Of a DNA stretch of 12,111 nt, positions 6,201 to 11,853 are shown in pieces; the stretch's first letter is position 1; the number at the start of each line of letters is the position of its first letter. Below the pieces are notes generated by a model. That model worked only from the letters and a program-made list of their open reading frames with translations. It was not told the DNA's origin and did not search any database. Source of the DNA: Temnopleurus reevesii (Eukaryota; Echinodermata; Echinoidea; Temnopleuroida; Temnopleuridae); assembly GCA_036244855.1 (NCBI GenBank), contig BQKZ01006379.1, forward strand, positions 5,954 to 18,064, read 5' to 3'. A program made the position numbers and the translations under genes.

Positions 6201-8702
6201 GATGAAAGCAGGATTCACTGTATTCGGTCTGTCGCTGTCGTATATCAGCGTTTATAACCATGCCAGAGTCATCTTTGGAGGGGGCAAAGGTCGTAATGGA
6301 TCAACAGTCGCTGTAAGTAGCCTTCATCTTATGTTACCACTGATGATGCCTAAAATAATCATATTGTATAGAAGATTATGATTTTATTCATTCATTGTTT
6401 TCTTTCAATAATTTTTTTCTGTATACAGGGCCTCCTGGCGGAATAACTAGTACATTTATTACTGATGGGGCTACCCTGTAAGAATTAAACATAACATGTA
6501 AAAAAATAAAAAATAAAATATTTGTGCTTATATATATATATACATGTATATAAAAAATAAGGTATGTGATATTACAATATTCCTCGTAAAGAGGTAATAA
6601 TTTGGTTCCAGCTGTTTATAAGCTACTGTTTTTTAACCCTGATATGATAAATTTTCTGCTATCATAGCGAAATTCTGGAATATCGGGTGGCTATTTCATA
6701 AAAATTAGTCAGTGTGACAAGAGCAGATTTTCCGACAGTTGCTATAACAACAGTCAGTAACAGTGGTTTTAAGCCAATCAGAATCAAGGATTTCACTGGA
6801 TTTGTCTCCGCTGACTAATATTGTTGCTGACAAAGTTTCATGAAATGGCCTCCAGAGCTCTTTGTAATCAAATTAAACTGTATTTTGTTTTCAATCACTT
6901 GTTATTCACAGGATACGAGCGTTATAGCTCCGGTCTTCCACATAAGCGCAGTGATACTACTTTTCGTCACAATCTGGCACAAATCAATCACCAATATATT
7001 TGGGAGACAACCGTGCATATACATTCTTATGTTTGGAATGCTTGCTTCAAAAGTTTCTATCAAATTAGTGGTATGTATTTGCTATTTATTTACTTTTTGT
7101 AGTTATGTTTATTTATTTATTTATTGACAATCAATCAAATTTGTTGCAAAAGAAAATCACCCAAATTGAAGTTATTTTTTTGGGGGTGTTTTTTTTTCAA
7201 TATATATGTCTTTGTTACTATATATTGTCAAACTTTTGTTGTACAAACGGAGATTGATATCACTTTTGCAGATATATATTTCTTTGTTACAACTCATATG
7301 AATTACATGAAATAAGTATTAAGTACTGCCTTTTACCAGAGGTTGTATCCTGGAAATGATTTTGTCAATTGTAATTTACATTGTATTTTACCCTACGATG
7401 TGCTTATTTCTTGTTAACATGGCATGTAACACTTATTAGTGGCCTTGCAAATTAGTATGCTGTGATGGGAAGCAGGCACAAGGATAAGTGATGTAACATT
7501 TTTTAGAGACAGGGATGTCTTTGGAATACTTCCCCAGGAGTAAAATTTTCTTTAAGAATAAATTTTAAATACCCTCAAGTGCACTAAATCACCACCAGCA
7601 CACTTGTGCATAAATTGAAGACAAAAAGTGTTCGTCCCACATCTGTATAGATTCTCTCCAGTTTCTTATTTTGTATATTTGTTGTAGGTGTGTACATTGA
7701 AGTATTAATCTCTTGATTTCATGTTTATTTTCCAATCCAGGTTGCACACATGACAAAAAGTGGGATGAATTTCCTTGACACGGCCTTCATAGGACCTGGT
7801 CTACTTTTCCTGAACCAGTACCTAGACACGCTGGTCTCTGAGGACTATGTATTATGGTTAGCATTGGTGAGTAATCTGTTCTTAGTCCCTTCTTAGGGTC
7901 TGGTCTACTTTTCCTGAACCAGTACCTAGACACGCTGGTCTCTGAGGACTATGTATTATGGTTAGCATTGGTGAGTAATCTGTTCCTAGTCCCTCATAGG
8001 ACCTGGTCTACTTTTCCTGAACCAGTACCTAGACACACTGGTCTCTGAGGACTATGTATTATGGTTAGCATTGGTGAGTAGTCTGGTCCTAGTCTTTTCA
8101 TAGGACCAACTTTTACTGTTCTTAGACTAATACCTAGACATGCTGGTCTCTGATGACTATGTATTATGGTAACCTCTGGTAAGATGTCTGGTCTTAACTT
8201 TTCATAAATCCGAGTCTACTGCTCCTACTTCAATACCTAGACCTCCCTATTACTGCAAACATTTCGTCCCAGTAGTTGCAAGTCGTTGCAACTTAGTACC
8301 TGTGCATTTTCTACCTTTAATCAATTCCAATTCCAAATTCAATTTCAACTTGGATTCCAATTTCAATTCCAATTTCTCCAGGTTTGGTGTACTTAACACC
8401 TGTTCTGCTACTGCACAGCACTGTGTTGTCAAATCTCACATCTTGGTATCTATATATGTTTCAACCAATTCAAATTTCAAATCCAATTTATTTTCCAATT
8501 CCATTTTCAATTTCTGATTTCTTATCCATCTATACCTCAGGTTTGGTGTACATTAGACCTGTTACGCTACTGCACAGCTCTATGTTGTCAAATCTCATCA
8601 CATCTTGGAATTTATACGTTTGACATCACCAGCAAGCCCGGTCCATCAGAACCACGGACAGGGGTCACGACGAGACGCCAAGCTAAACTCGCTGCCAAAT
8701 AA
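1724..8702 (+). CDS. CEPT1: Choline/ethanolamine phosphotransferase (CEPT1/CHPT1-like), 3' part, seven exons
   Basis: The join is 1724-1871, 3584-3725, 4974-5058, 6181-6312, 6912-7070, 7741-7866 and 8541-8702, giving 317 residues and a TAA stop. The family transfers phosphocholine or phosphoethanolamine from the CDP-alcohol to diacylglycerol, the last step of the Kennedy pathway, in ER, nuclear-envelope or Golgi membranes. The full catalytic motif (DAIDGKQAR, eight residues, then GELFDHGCD) is present. Characteristic later blocks are [47 protein letters not shown] and DLLRYC. All blocks occur in the order of the vertebrate enzymes. All introns are GT-AG with consistent phases. The N-terminal 110-120 residues or so are missing because the window starts inside the gene. 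Invertebrates often have one ancestral gene, so CEPT1 versus CHPT1 cannot be decided; the selenoprotein paralogue SELENOI is less similar. Confidence 0.95.
1973..2643. mobile_element. Possible TIR-bounded non-autonomous element, about 670 bp
   Basis: The ends form an imperfect 24 bp inverted repeat: GTATGGTGCTGTCACATTAA at 1973-1992 (continuing TTCG) against the reverse complement of 2620-2643, with 20 of 24 positions equal. The motif CATATTAATTCGTA recurs just inside the left end (2002-2015), and its reverse complement is found near 2364-2378. No coding frame of note lies between. Target-site duplications are not clear. It may be a MITE or a remnant. Confidence 0.45.
2719..2845. repeat. Short repeated motif CTTGCC-(N)-GGGCAA
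   Basis: ACTTGCCCTGTTGGGCAA near 2721-2738 and ACTTGCCTTGCTGGGCAA near 2824-2841 are near-identical and each can fold as a small hairpin (TTGCC...GGCAA). They lie about 103 bp apart in non-coding DNA. Probably part of a dispersed repeat; class unknown. Confidence 0.4.
3085..3290. repeat. (GAT)n microsatellite with a higher-order 30 bp unit
   Basis: An almost pure GAT array, with GGT, AAT, GAC and GAA variants. Around 3115-3174 a 30 bp unit (GAGGGTGATGATGGTAATAA followed by TGATGATGAC or a variant) occurs twice in tandem. The long acidic or histidine frames over it are artefacts of the repeat. It lies within an intron, just upstream of a MITE. Confidence 0.95.
3359..3532 (+). mobile_element. 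Palindromic MITE, subfamily A, copy 1
   Basis: A 174 bp element flanked by TA dinucleotides (3357-3358 and 3533-3534), starting CAGTCTAACCTCGTTATAA and ending TTATAACGAGGTTTGACTG. The ends are inverted repeats, and each also contains a near-palindrome of the form CCTCGTTATAACGAGG. Inside are further TTATAACGAG or TTGTTATATCAG units and a TGGGACCAGGAAAATCACC block. TA duplication and CAGT ends fit the Tc1/mariner-pogo group of DNA transposons. The element has no coding capacity. It ends 51 bp before a 3' splice site. Confidence 0.88.
3584..3725 (+). CDS. CEPT1: CEPT1-like exon, two membrane segments
   Basis: The acceptor is TTTTCTTCTAG ending at 3583 and the donor is TC|GTAAGA at 3726. The leading TT completes the valine codon split with the previous exon, and the exon leaves with two extra bases. 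It reads [18 protein letters not shown], then a second hydrophobic run ([12 protein letters not shown]), then [14 protein letters not shown]. The AHWQTYV block is close to identical in human CEPT1. The next in-frame codon past the donor is TAA, so the donor is needed for the gene to continue. Confidence 0.96.
3738..4046. mobile_element. Foldback MITE, about 309 bp
   Basis: The ends are a 30 bp inverted repeat with two mismatches: AATAGACCAGTTTCATAATG at 3738-3757 (continuing to 3767) pairs with 4017-4046. Homology between the arms continues inwards through an AAATAATG block to the centre, where GTTGCTAGGTTG (3871-3882) pairs perfectly with CAACCTAGCAAC (3921-3932). The whole element could fold into one hairpin. 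A TA on each side of GACC...GGTC (3740-3741 and 4043-4044) may be the target duplication. It sits 12 bp after a splice donor. Confidence 0.7.
4181..4203. repeat. (GA)n microsatellite
   Basis: A GA-rich simple repeat (AGAGGGAGAG, then AG units) in an intron. Confidence 0.85.
4280..4280. other. Ambiguous base N
   Basis: A single undetermined base in GGCGACCNCCCAAAC. It lies in an intron and has no effect on the coding prediction, but shows the assembly is not fully resolved here. Confidence 0.99.
4740..4919 (+). mobile_element. Palindromic MITE, subfamily B, copy 2
   Basis: A 180 bp element flanked by TA (4738-4739 and 4920-4921), starting CAGTGAAACTTTTTTATAAA and ending TTATAACGAGGTTCCACTG. 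The order of internal blocks is the same as in subfamily A: GGTC.TTGGGACC, ATATCAGGGTAAAA, GGGACCAATAAAATCACC, TTATAAC. The terminal AGTG/CACTG and the TATCCGACCTC block set it apart. It ends 54 bp before the acceptor at 4973. Confidence 0.85.
4974..5058 (+). CDS. CEPT1: CEPT1-like short exon (VDVTEGQ block)
   Basis: The acceptor is a long T tract, CTTTTTTTTTCAG, ending at 4973. The donor is AAG|GTATAA at 5059. The first base completes a serine codon split from the exon before, and the exon ends in phase 0. It encodes [19 protein letters not shown] followed by FGSDFWLTK, matching the IDVTEVQ block and the next membrane helix of the human enzyme. It is too short to stand out as an open frame; it was found by family similarity and phase. 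Confidence 0.93.
5201..5219 (-). repeat. Isolated terminus-like motif GGGTGAAGTTCCCCTTTAA
   Basis: Its reverse complement (TTAAAGGGGAACTTCACCC) resembles TTAAAGGGGAACC inside the arm of the long foldback at 9705-9717. It is probably a fragment of a repeat family with TTAAAGGGGAA ends. No partner end is seen nearby. Confidence 0.35.
5420..5594 (-). mobile_element. Palindromic MITE, subfamily A, copy 3, minus orientation
   Basis: A 175 bp element flanked by TA (5418-5419 and 5595-5596). Its reverse complement begins CAGTCTAACCTCGTTATAAC, then GAGGTCGTTGGGACCAGA, nearly the same as the copy at 11854. The other end reads GAGTAAAACCTTG, so its terminal C is mutated to G. Internal GACCAGGAAAATTACCTTG and GTTATAACGAG blocks are conserved. 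Confidence 0.85.
5659..6082 (+). mobile_element. 5'-truncated non-LTR retrotransposon (CR1/L2-like), 3' end only
   Basis: A frame from 5659 to the TGA at 5887-5889 encodes [20 protein letters not shown], then [19 protein letters not shown]......PRT...G.RAFS..GPTLWN is the typical C-terminal end of reverse transcriptases of CR1/L2/Jockey-type elements. A 3' untranslated tail follows, with AAGCGCCATGAGCACC, GTGCGCTATATAAGTAGCC and a terminal (ATT)n at 6064-6082, as in elements with a microsatellite 3' end. The frame upstream is closed by TGA at 5656-5658, so only a short 3' remnant was inserted. It is not functional. Confidence 0.82.
6181..6312 (+). CDS. CEPT1: CEPT1-like exon (44 codons, IPIIDVEMK to NGSTVA)
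   Basis: The acceptor is CTATTTACAG ending at 6180 and the donor is GCT|GTAAGT at 6313. Both ends are phase 0. It encodes IPIIDVEMK, a hydrophobic stretch, and then [17 protein letters not shown]. This corresponds to IPVLNIQMK and GGVGKNGSTIA in human CEPT1. The cytosolic-type GGGKGRNGS loop lies between two membrane segments. Confidence 0.96.
6426..6522 (+). mobile_element. Possible second retroelement 3' tail
   Basis: CAGGGCCTCCTGGCGGAATA and GGGGCTACCCTGTAAGAATT, followed by an A-rich AAAAAAATAAAAAATAAAAT tract, look like the 3' end of a non-LTR element. The outer CAGGG and CCCTG can pair. No coding part is preserved, so this call rests on tail form only. Confidence 0.35.
6528..6551. repeat. 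(TA)n microsatellite
   Basis: TA dinucleotide run with a TACATGTATA interruption, directly after the A-rich tail. Confidence 0.75.
6573..6680 (-). mobile_element. Decayed fragment of the palindromic MITE family
   Basis: CCTCGTAAAGAGGTAATAAT, then TTGGTTCCAGCTG, TTTTTTAACCCTGATATGAT and TCATAGCGAAATTC follow, with many changes, the order of blocks seen in minus-oriented copies of the family (GAGGTAAT, GGTCCCA, ACCCTGATAT). Ends and target duplication are not recognisable. Confidence 0.4.
6689..6850. mobile_element. Small foldback MITE with GGCYATTTCAT ends
   Basis: The left end GGCTATTTCATAAAA (6689-6703) is inverted at the right end, ATGAAATGGCC (6840-6850). Inside, ATTAGTCAGTGTGACAA pairs with TTGTCTCCGCTGACTAAT. 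The arms share homology over about 40-50 bp, with a gap. It lies 61 bp upstream of the exon at 6912. The ends resemble those of the element at 11026-11162. Confidence 0.55.
6912..7070 (+). CDS. CEPT1: CEPT1-like exon (53 codons, membrane segments)
   Basis: The acceptor is GTTATTCACAG ending at 6911 and the donor is GTG|GTATGT at 7071. Both ends are phase 0. It encodes [18 protein letters not shown], then [20 protein letters not shown] and [12 protein letters not shown]. The PCIYIL.FG and SK.S.KLV positions match human PCLYILTFG and AKITNKLV. Two hydrophobic segments are visible. Confidence 0.95.
7741..7866 (+). CDS. CEPT1: CEPT1-like penultimate exon (42 codons), source of a tandem duplication
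   Basis: The acceptor is TTTTCCAATCCAG ending at 7740 and the donor is TTG|GTGAGT at 7867. Both ends are phase 0. It encodes [12 protein letters not shown], then [20 protein letters not shown], then [17 protein letters not shown] and DTAFIGP are near-identical to vertebrate CEPT1. The 3' part, from about 7788, together with the donor is repeated several times in the following intron. This copy is taken as the functional exon because only it carries the N-terminal VAHMTKS part and the canonical acceptor. Confidence 0.95.
7788..8256 (+). repeat. Tandem array of the 3' half of the penultimate exon plus donor, 103-104 bp period
   Basis: Equivalent positions are 7788, 7892, 7995, 8099 and 8203. 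The exonic block from TGGTCTACTTTTCCTGAACC through the GTGAGT donor is identical in copies 1 and 2, and has one synonymous exonic change in copy 3 (ACG to ACA). Copy 4 is diverged and has TGG TAA in the old frame; copy 5 is a short remnant that fades near 8250. Copy 1 is the real exon end. Donors GTGAGT are intact at 7867, 7971 and 8074. High identity suggests recent duplication of copies 1-3, or an assembly artefact. Confidence 0.97.
7990..8073 (+). CDS. Candidate in-frame cassette exon (28 codons) from the third repeat copy
   Basis: GTTCCTAG ending at 7989 is a possible acceptor and TTG|GTGAGT at 8074 a good donor. The 84 nt between have no stop and are phase 0 at both ends, reading [20 protein letters not shown] then DYVLWLAL. 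Inclusion would repeat a membrane segment of the enzyme between the penultimate and last exons. The intron from 7867 would be only 123 bp, which is short but possible. The same acceptor in copy 2 (ends 7885) is out of phase because of a one-base length difference. Use is not shown by the sequence; skipping is the default model. Confidence 0.3.
8318..8520. repeat. Degenerate CCAATTTCAA simple-sequence patches
   Basis: Two blocks (about 8320-8378 and 8466-8516) are made of variants of TTCCAATTTCAA. Each lies directly upstream of a copy of the terminal exon, so they are probably parts of one duplicated unit of about 159 bp. Confidence 0.6.
8382..8460 (+). pseudogene. Decayed duplicate of the terminal CEPT1-like exon
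   Basis: GTTTGGTGTACTTAACACCT and the next 60 bases match the terminal exon at 8541 (GTTTGGTGTACATTAGACCT and on). Long shared blocks include CTACTGCACAGC and TGTTGTCAAATCTCA. The offset is 159 bp. The acceptor CCAATTTCTCCAG is still present. Read in phase 0 it gives VWCT and then TAA at 8394-8396. The later part, corresponding to the tail of the true exon, is replaced by simple sequence. Confidence 0.85.
8541..8702 (+). CDS. CEPT1: CEPT1-like terminal exon with stop codon
   Basis: The acceptor is CATCTATACCTCAG ending at 8540; the exon enters in phase 0 and ends with TAA at 8700-8702. It encodes 53 residues: [38 protein letters not shown], and a basic tail [20 protein letters not shown]...C.QI.SHL aligns with D.IRYC...C.QI.SHL of human CEPT1. 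The tail after FDITSK has no clear counterpart in the human protein, as usual for the variable C-terminus of the family. The first residues (VWCT) differ from the human VFSF. Confidence 0.9.
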   Translation, partial: VWCTLDLLRYCTALCCQISSHLGIYTFDITSKPGPSEPRTGVTTRRQAKLAAK

Positions 8703-9636
8703 GGCAAGCAATTAAAGAACAGGGTTGTGTTTCATAAAGATGTGCATAGATATATGCACGACTGTACAAATGGCTGATGATCCTTTCTTCAGTGCCATTC
8801 AGCGCCAGAAGTTATCATTAAGTGGGAGAAAGGATCACCAGTTGTTCATACAGATCTACACACAGCTGTATGAAACACATCCCAGGTTTGCCAACCATAA
8901 CAAAATATCTATGTGGTGTACTGTTGTCTTAATTTATTTCCTGATTCCTGAAAGAAGGACTGAGTAAAAGTCTGTGTGACTTTTTTAAATTTGGTTCAGC
9001 TCTTTGGCTATTCCAATTTTAATTTCTAATGTAATACATATTCTGTGATGGTTGGCATATCTGTTTGAAAATGTGGATCGCTTTATTTTGTATAAATTTC
9101 TGATGTAACACACAATTGAGAAAAAAATCATTTATCAAAATATGTTCTCTTTTCTTCTTCAAATGGTATCAAAATCATATGAAATAATTGTATGCATGAT
9201 TTTGAAATTTAAGCAAAAGATATTGCAGATTTTTGTATAATGTCTGGATAATGGTCTAATTAAATTTGGAAAATGATTTAGCTTTTCTTGCAATGATACC
9301 TTTCATAGCATTCTCTATATTACAGGAATTCCAGTGGCCATAAAGTTGTGTAGTTTCTTACACACATCTAATTATCTGTATGTTCGTCTCATATTTTGAA
9401 AGTGGTATTTCAAATCCAGTTCGAGTTTTTATATTATCATTTGTGGTGGCATTATTTGAGACTCAATTATATTTTAAAGGTTGCAAATATATAATGCATT
9501 TTATTATTCAGGATTACAATTTGATAGATTCTATTATGCCCCATTTTGGCCATAGTATACTACCAACATTCACAGTTTTTATTTTGTGTATATTTCATGA
9601 ATCAATTTGGCCTAAGCTACATTATAGTCGGGTATT
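8703..9636 (+). other. 3' untranslated or flanking region
   Basis: AT-rich sequence after the stop codon without a recognisable gene. It probably includes the 3' untranslated region, whose end is not clear. No AATAAA was noticed here; ATTAAA occurs at 8711 (too close to the stop to be likely) and at 9259. Short open frames here have no recognisable family signature. Confidence 0.5.
9259..9264 (+). promoter_or_regulatory. Candidate polyadenylation signal ATTAAA
   Basis: The common variant hexamer, about 560 bp after the stop codon. A T-rich stretch follows (TTTAGCTTTTCTTG). It is only a candidate; no transcript end can be read from the sequence. Confidence 0.25.
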
Positions 9637-10374
9637 GCCCCAGTCACATAGAAACCTGTAAGCAACATGATTGAACACGAGTCTATACTCTATTCAGTTC
9701 ACAGTTAAAGGGGAACCAGTCTTGGAATTATCGTGCTTCCACTGAATGAAGAAAAATCAGATGAACAAACTGTGAAAATTTGAGCAAAATCGGACAACCC
9801 GCTCAAAAGTTATGAATTTTCAAAATCACTGAGATATGACGATCCCTATCGCTGATGAGGATCCGTGCGATCGGCAAATTCGATGGAATCTGTGATGTCA
9901 TGTCGGACAACTTCTCATTCACTTTGTACATAGAATTTTTAAAAATGGATTAATGTAAAATTTAGAGCAAGGTTGCAACATCATTCTTCTCAAAATACAT
10001 GCAGAATCAATGCAGAAATACTATACCCAATCGAAAATTGGCATTTTGTTGACTTTTCCGAAAAAAAGGAGAAAATGTGAAAATTTGTATACATAGTGAA
10101 TGAGGAGTTGTCCGACATGACGTCACGGATTCCGTCGAATTTGCCGATCGCACGGATCCCCATGAGCGGTAGGGATCGCCATATCTCTGTGACTTTGAAA
10201 AGGCATAACTTTTGAACGGGTTGTCCGATTTTCCTCAAATTTTCACAGCTCGTTCATCTGATTTTTCTTCATTCAATGAGAGCACGATAATCCCAGGGGT
10301 AGGTTTCCCTTAAACTGCCTCCGAACATAGAGTAAATGTTGAATCCTATTGCTTCCGGGCTATGTGACTGGGGC
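9637..10374. mobile_element. Long foldback element, 738 bp with arms of about 290 bp
   Basis: GCCCCAGTCACATAG at 9637-9651 is the exact reverse complement of 10360-10374. The homology runs inward to about 9930 on the left and 10087 on the right, with paired blocks such as GAAGAAAAATCAGATGAAC, ATCGGACAACCCG, TCCGTGCGATCGGCAAATTC and CATGTCGGACAACT. The outer about 65 bp are less conserved than the inner part, and an inner border with TTAAAGGGGAACC (9705-9717) and GGTTTCCCTTAA (10302-10313) may mark an element with TTAA target sites. The loop is about 156 bp. There is no transposase frame. If transcribed it would form a long hairpin. Confidence 0.85.
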
Positions 10375-10457
10375 TCACGGAGATATATGCTTTGTTGAAA
10401 TTTGTTTATTATGTCAAGTCTCTTGTCTGTCATGCTCATGTTGTTCATATCCCAAAC

Positions 10458-10463
10458 AATAAA
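10458..10463 (+). promoter_or_regulatory. Candidate AATAAA polyadenylation signal
   Basis: A perfect AATAAA in CCCAAACAATAAACTACC, about 1.75 kb after the CEPT1-like stop. It would put the foldback element inside a long 3' untranslated region. No clear GT-rich downstream element is seen. Confidence 0.2.
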
Positions 10464-10723
10464 CTACCAACTTACAATCTGACTTGGAAAAGCAATCATA
10501 GATACATTCATTATAAGCATTTTGACAAATAGAATGTAGCTGATCTAAAAAAAAAACTTATTTGAATACTGAACACATTATTTCAATGTGTTAATCAGCT
10601 TTATACCGGATATATAGGACAAGCAAGTTTAAAAACTTGGACAGTCTTGATATTGTTCCAACTGCTCTGACTTCCTTATGACTTGGAGTTGATTTGATGT
10701 TCCTTCCAAGGAGAAAGCTTGTA

Positions 10724-10886
10724 CAGTGGAACTCCATTATAAAGAGGTCGGATATAGCAAGATACCTGTTACAACAAGGTGATATTATTATAGTTCTTTG
10801 GTTTTTTACCCTGATATTGTGAGAAACCTGATATAGCAAGGTAATTTTCACGGTCCCAAGGACCTCGTTATAAAGAGGTTTTACTG
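10724..10886 (-). mobile_element. Palindromic MITE, subfamily B, copy 4, minus orientation
   Basis: A 163 bp element flanked by TA (10722-10723 and 10887-10888). The left end CAGTGGAACTCCATTATAAA and the block AGAGGTCGGATATAGCAAG are the reverse complement of the 3' end of copy 2. The right end has GGTCCCAAGGACCTCGTTAT and finishes AAAGAGGTTTTACTG. It is shorter than copy 2 because of internal losses. Confidence 0.85.
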
Positions 10887-11025
10887 TATTACGCCAATTT
10901 TTTAAATTCATCATGAATCTGAATAGAAAAACCTCAATCAAAGAGTTATTTGTTTGAATGCTTCACTTCTGAAATGGGAACACAAGCCGGTGGTAGTGTG
11001 TGCAATGGGCTGGTCTGTTATCCGG

Positions 11026-11162
11026 GCGCTGTTTCACCAAGTAACGCACGGCTTTACGAAAGACTGGAGTACATGTAGATTCTTGATCATTCAGCACAAG
11101 AACTGATACCAGTTCTGCGTAAAGTCGTTCTCAAAGTCATTTGTAACTTCATGAAACACCGC
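11026..11162. mobile_element. Small foldback element with GCGNTGTTTCA ends
   Basis: GCGCTGTTTCACCAAGTAAC at 11026-11045 pairs with the reverse complement of the right end, ATGAAACACCGC at 11151-11162. GGCTTTACGAA (from 11050) pairs with CTGCGTAAAGTCG. AGAACTG and CAGTTCT form a central small hairpin. End sequences resemble those of 6689-6850, so the two may belong to one superfamily. Confidence 0.55.
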
Positions 11163-11853
11163 TCTGGAATGATCCAAAGGGAGTGTATGATGTGCACACA
11201 TTGTGTAGGGCAAATTTGACACATCCTATGGATGTAATAATTAGTATGCCAGAAGAAAGCTAAACACATTCAACACTGCTCAAGACAAACAACCCTCAAA
11301 AGTAAAAGTAATTTTGTTGATCACTTGGATGAGTGGTTACAGTCATGTGCAACTAGCTTTTCTAGCTTTATTGTCTGTCAAATAATTGTGTACATGTATG
11401 TGGTTGTCAATCTGGGGCTCTATGCAGACTAACAATGCCATACAAAATGCAGAGAAGCCAACTGCTCGAAAACATGATTAAGGGTAGAAATTAAAATGTG
11501 TTTCATTAAAAAGCTGAACCAAATATTTTCTCATGAGAGAAAGCATGATACTAGTACCCAAATGCTTTCTCTTCTGAAGAAATAATTGGCTCGGCTGTTT
11601 GGCGAGTCACATTTGATTTATAACATGCATATTCCATAACAGTTGACACCATTGCCTAATGCACACATCTTGCTTATGTTTGTAATGTGCAGCTACAGGT
11701 ATATTTCAAACTTTATTTCTGAAGGGATAAATTTTGTTGGTCCAATCCTTAATTACAAAATTTGTAAGAACCCCCACAAAATTGATGTGTATCCAATAAG
11801 GGGCTGGGCATGTTGGTGTATGATGATCAATACCTCTTGTAGACGTGTATATA
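11163..11853. other. Non-coding stretch, no gene seen
   Basis: No similarity to a known protein or RNA is recognised on either strand. The only structure noted is a short perfect hairpin at 11536-11572. Confidence 0.5.
11536..11572. repeat. Perfect short inverted repeat
   Basis: AGAGAAAGCAT (11536-11546) and ATGCTTTCTCT (11562-11572) are exact reverse complements with a 15 base loop. The hairpin is too short for a typical microRNA precursor. Function unknown. Confidence 0.7.

Noticed and set aside
7897..7970. Second repeat copy as an in-frame cassette exon
   Set aside because: Both nearby AG acceptors (ending 7885 and 7896) give the wrong phase and run into a stop; only copy 3 fits.
8302..8623. 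Overlapping frames over the CCAATTTCAA patches and the terminal exon
   Set aside because: They are other-frame readings of the true terminal exon and of its decayed duplicate.
8711..8716. ATTAAA as the CEPT1 polyadenylation signal
   Set aside because: It lies nine bases after the stop codon, which would leave almost no 3' UTR.
8725..8967. 80-codon frame after the CEPT1 stop
   Set aside because: No similarity or domain is recognised; it lies in the likely 3' UTR with ordinary AT-rich composition.
9380..9661. 93-codon frame before the foldback element
   Set aside because: Low-complexity hydrophobic composition from T-rich DNA, and its end overlaps the foldback arm.
9990..10238. Minus-strand 82-codon frame
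   Set aside because: It lies within the foldback arm and loop; no transposase signature.
10591..10941. Minus-strand 116-codon frame
   Set aside because: Its middle is the MITE at 10724-10886, so it is a chance frame.
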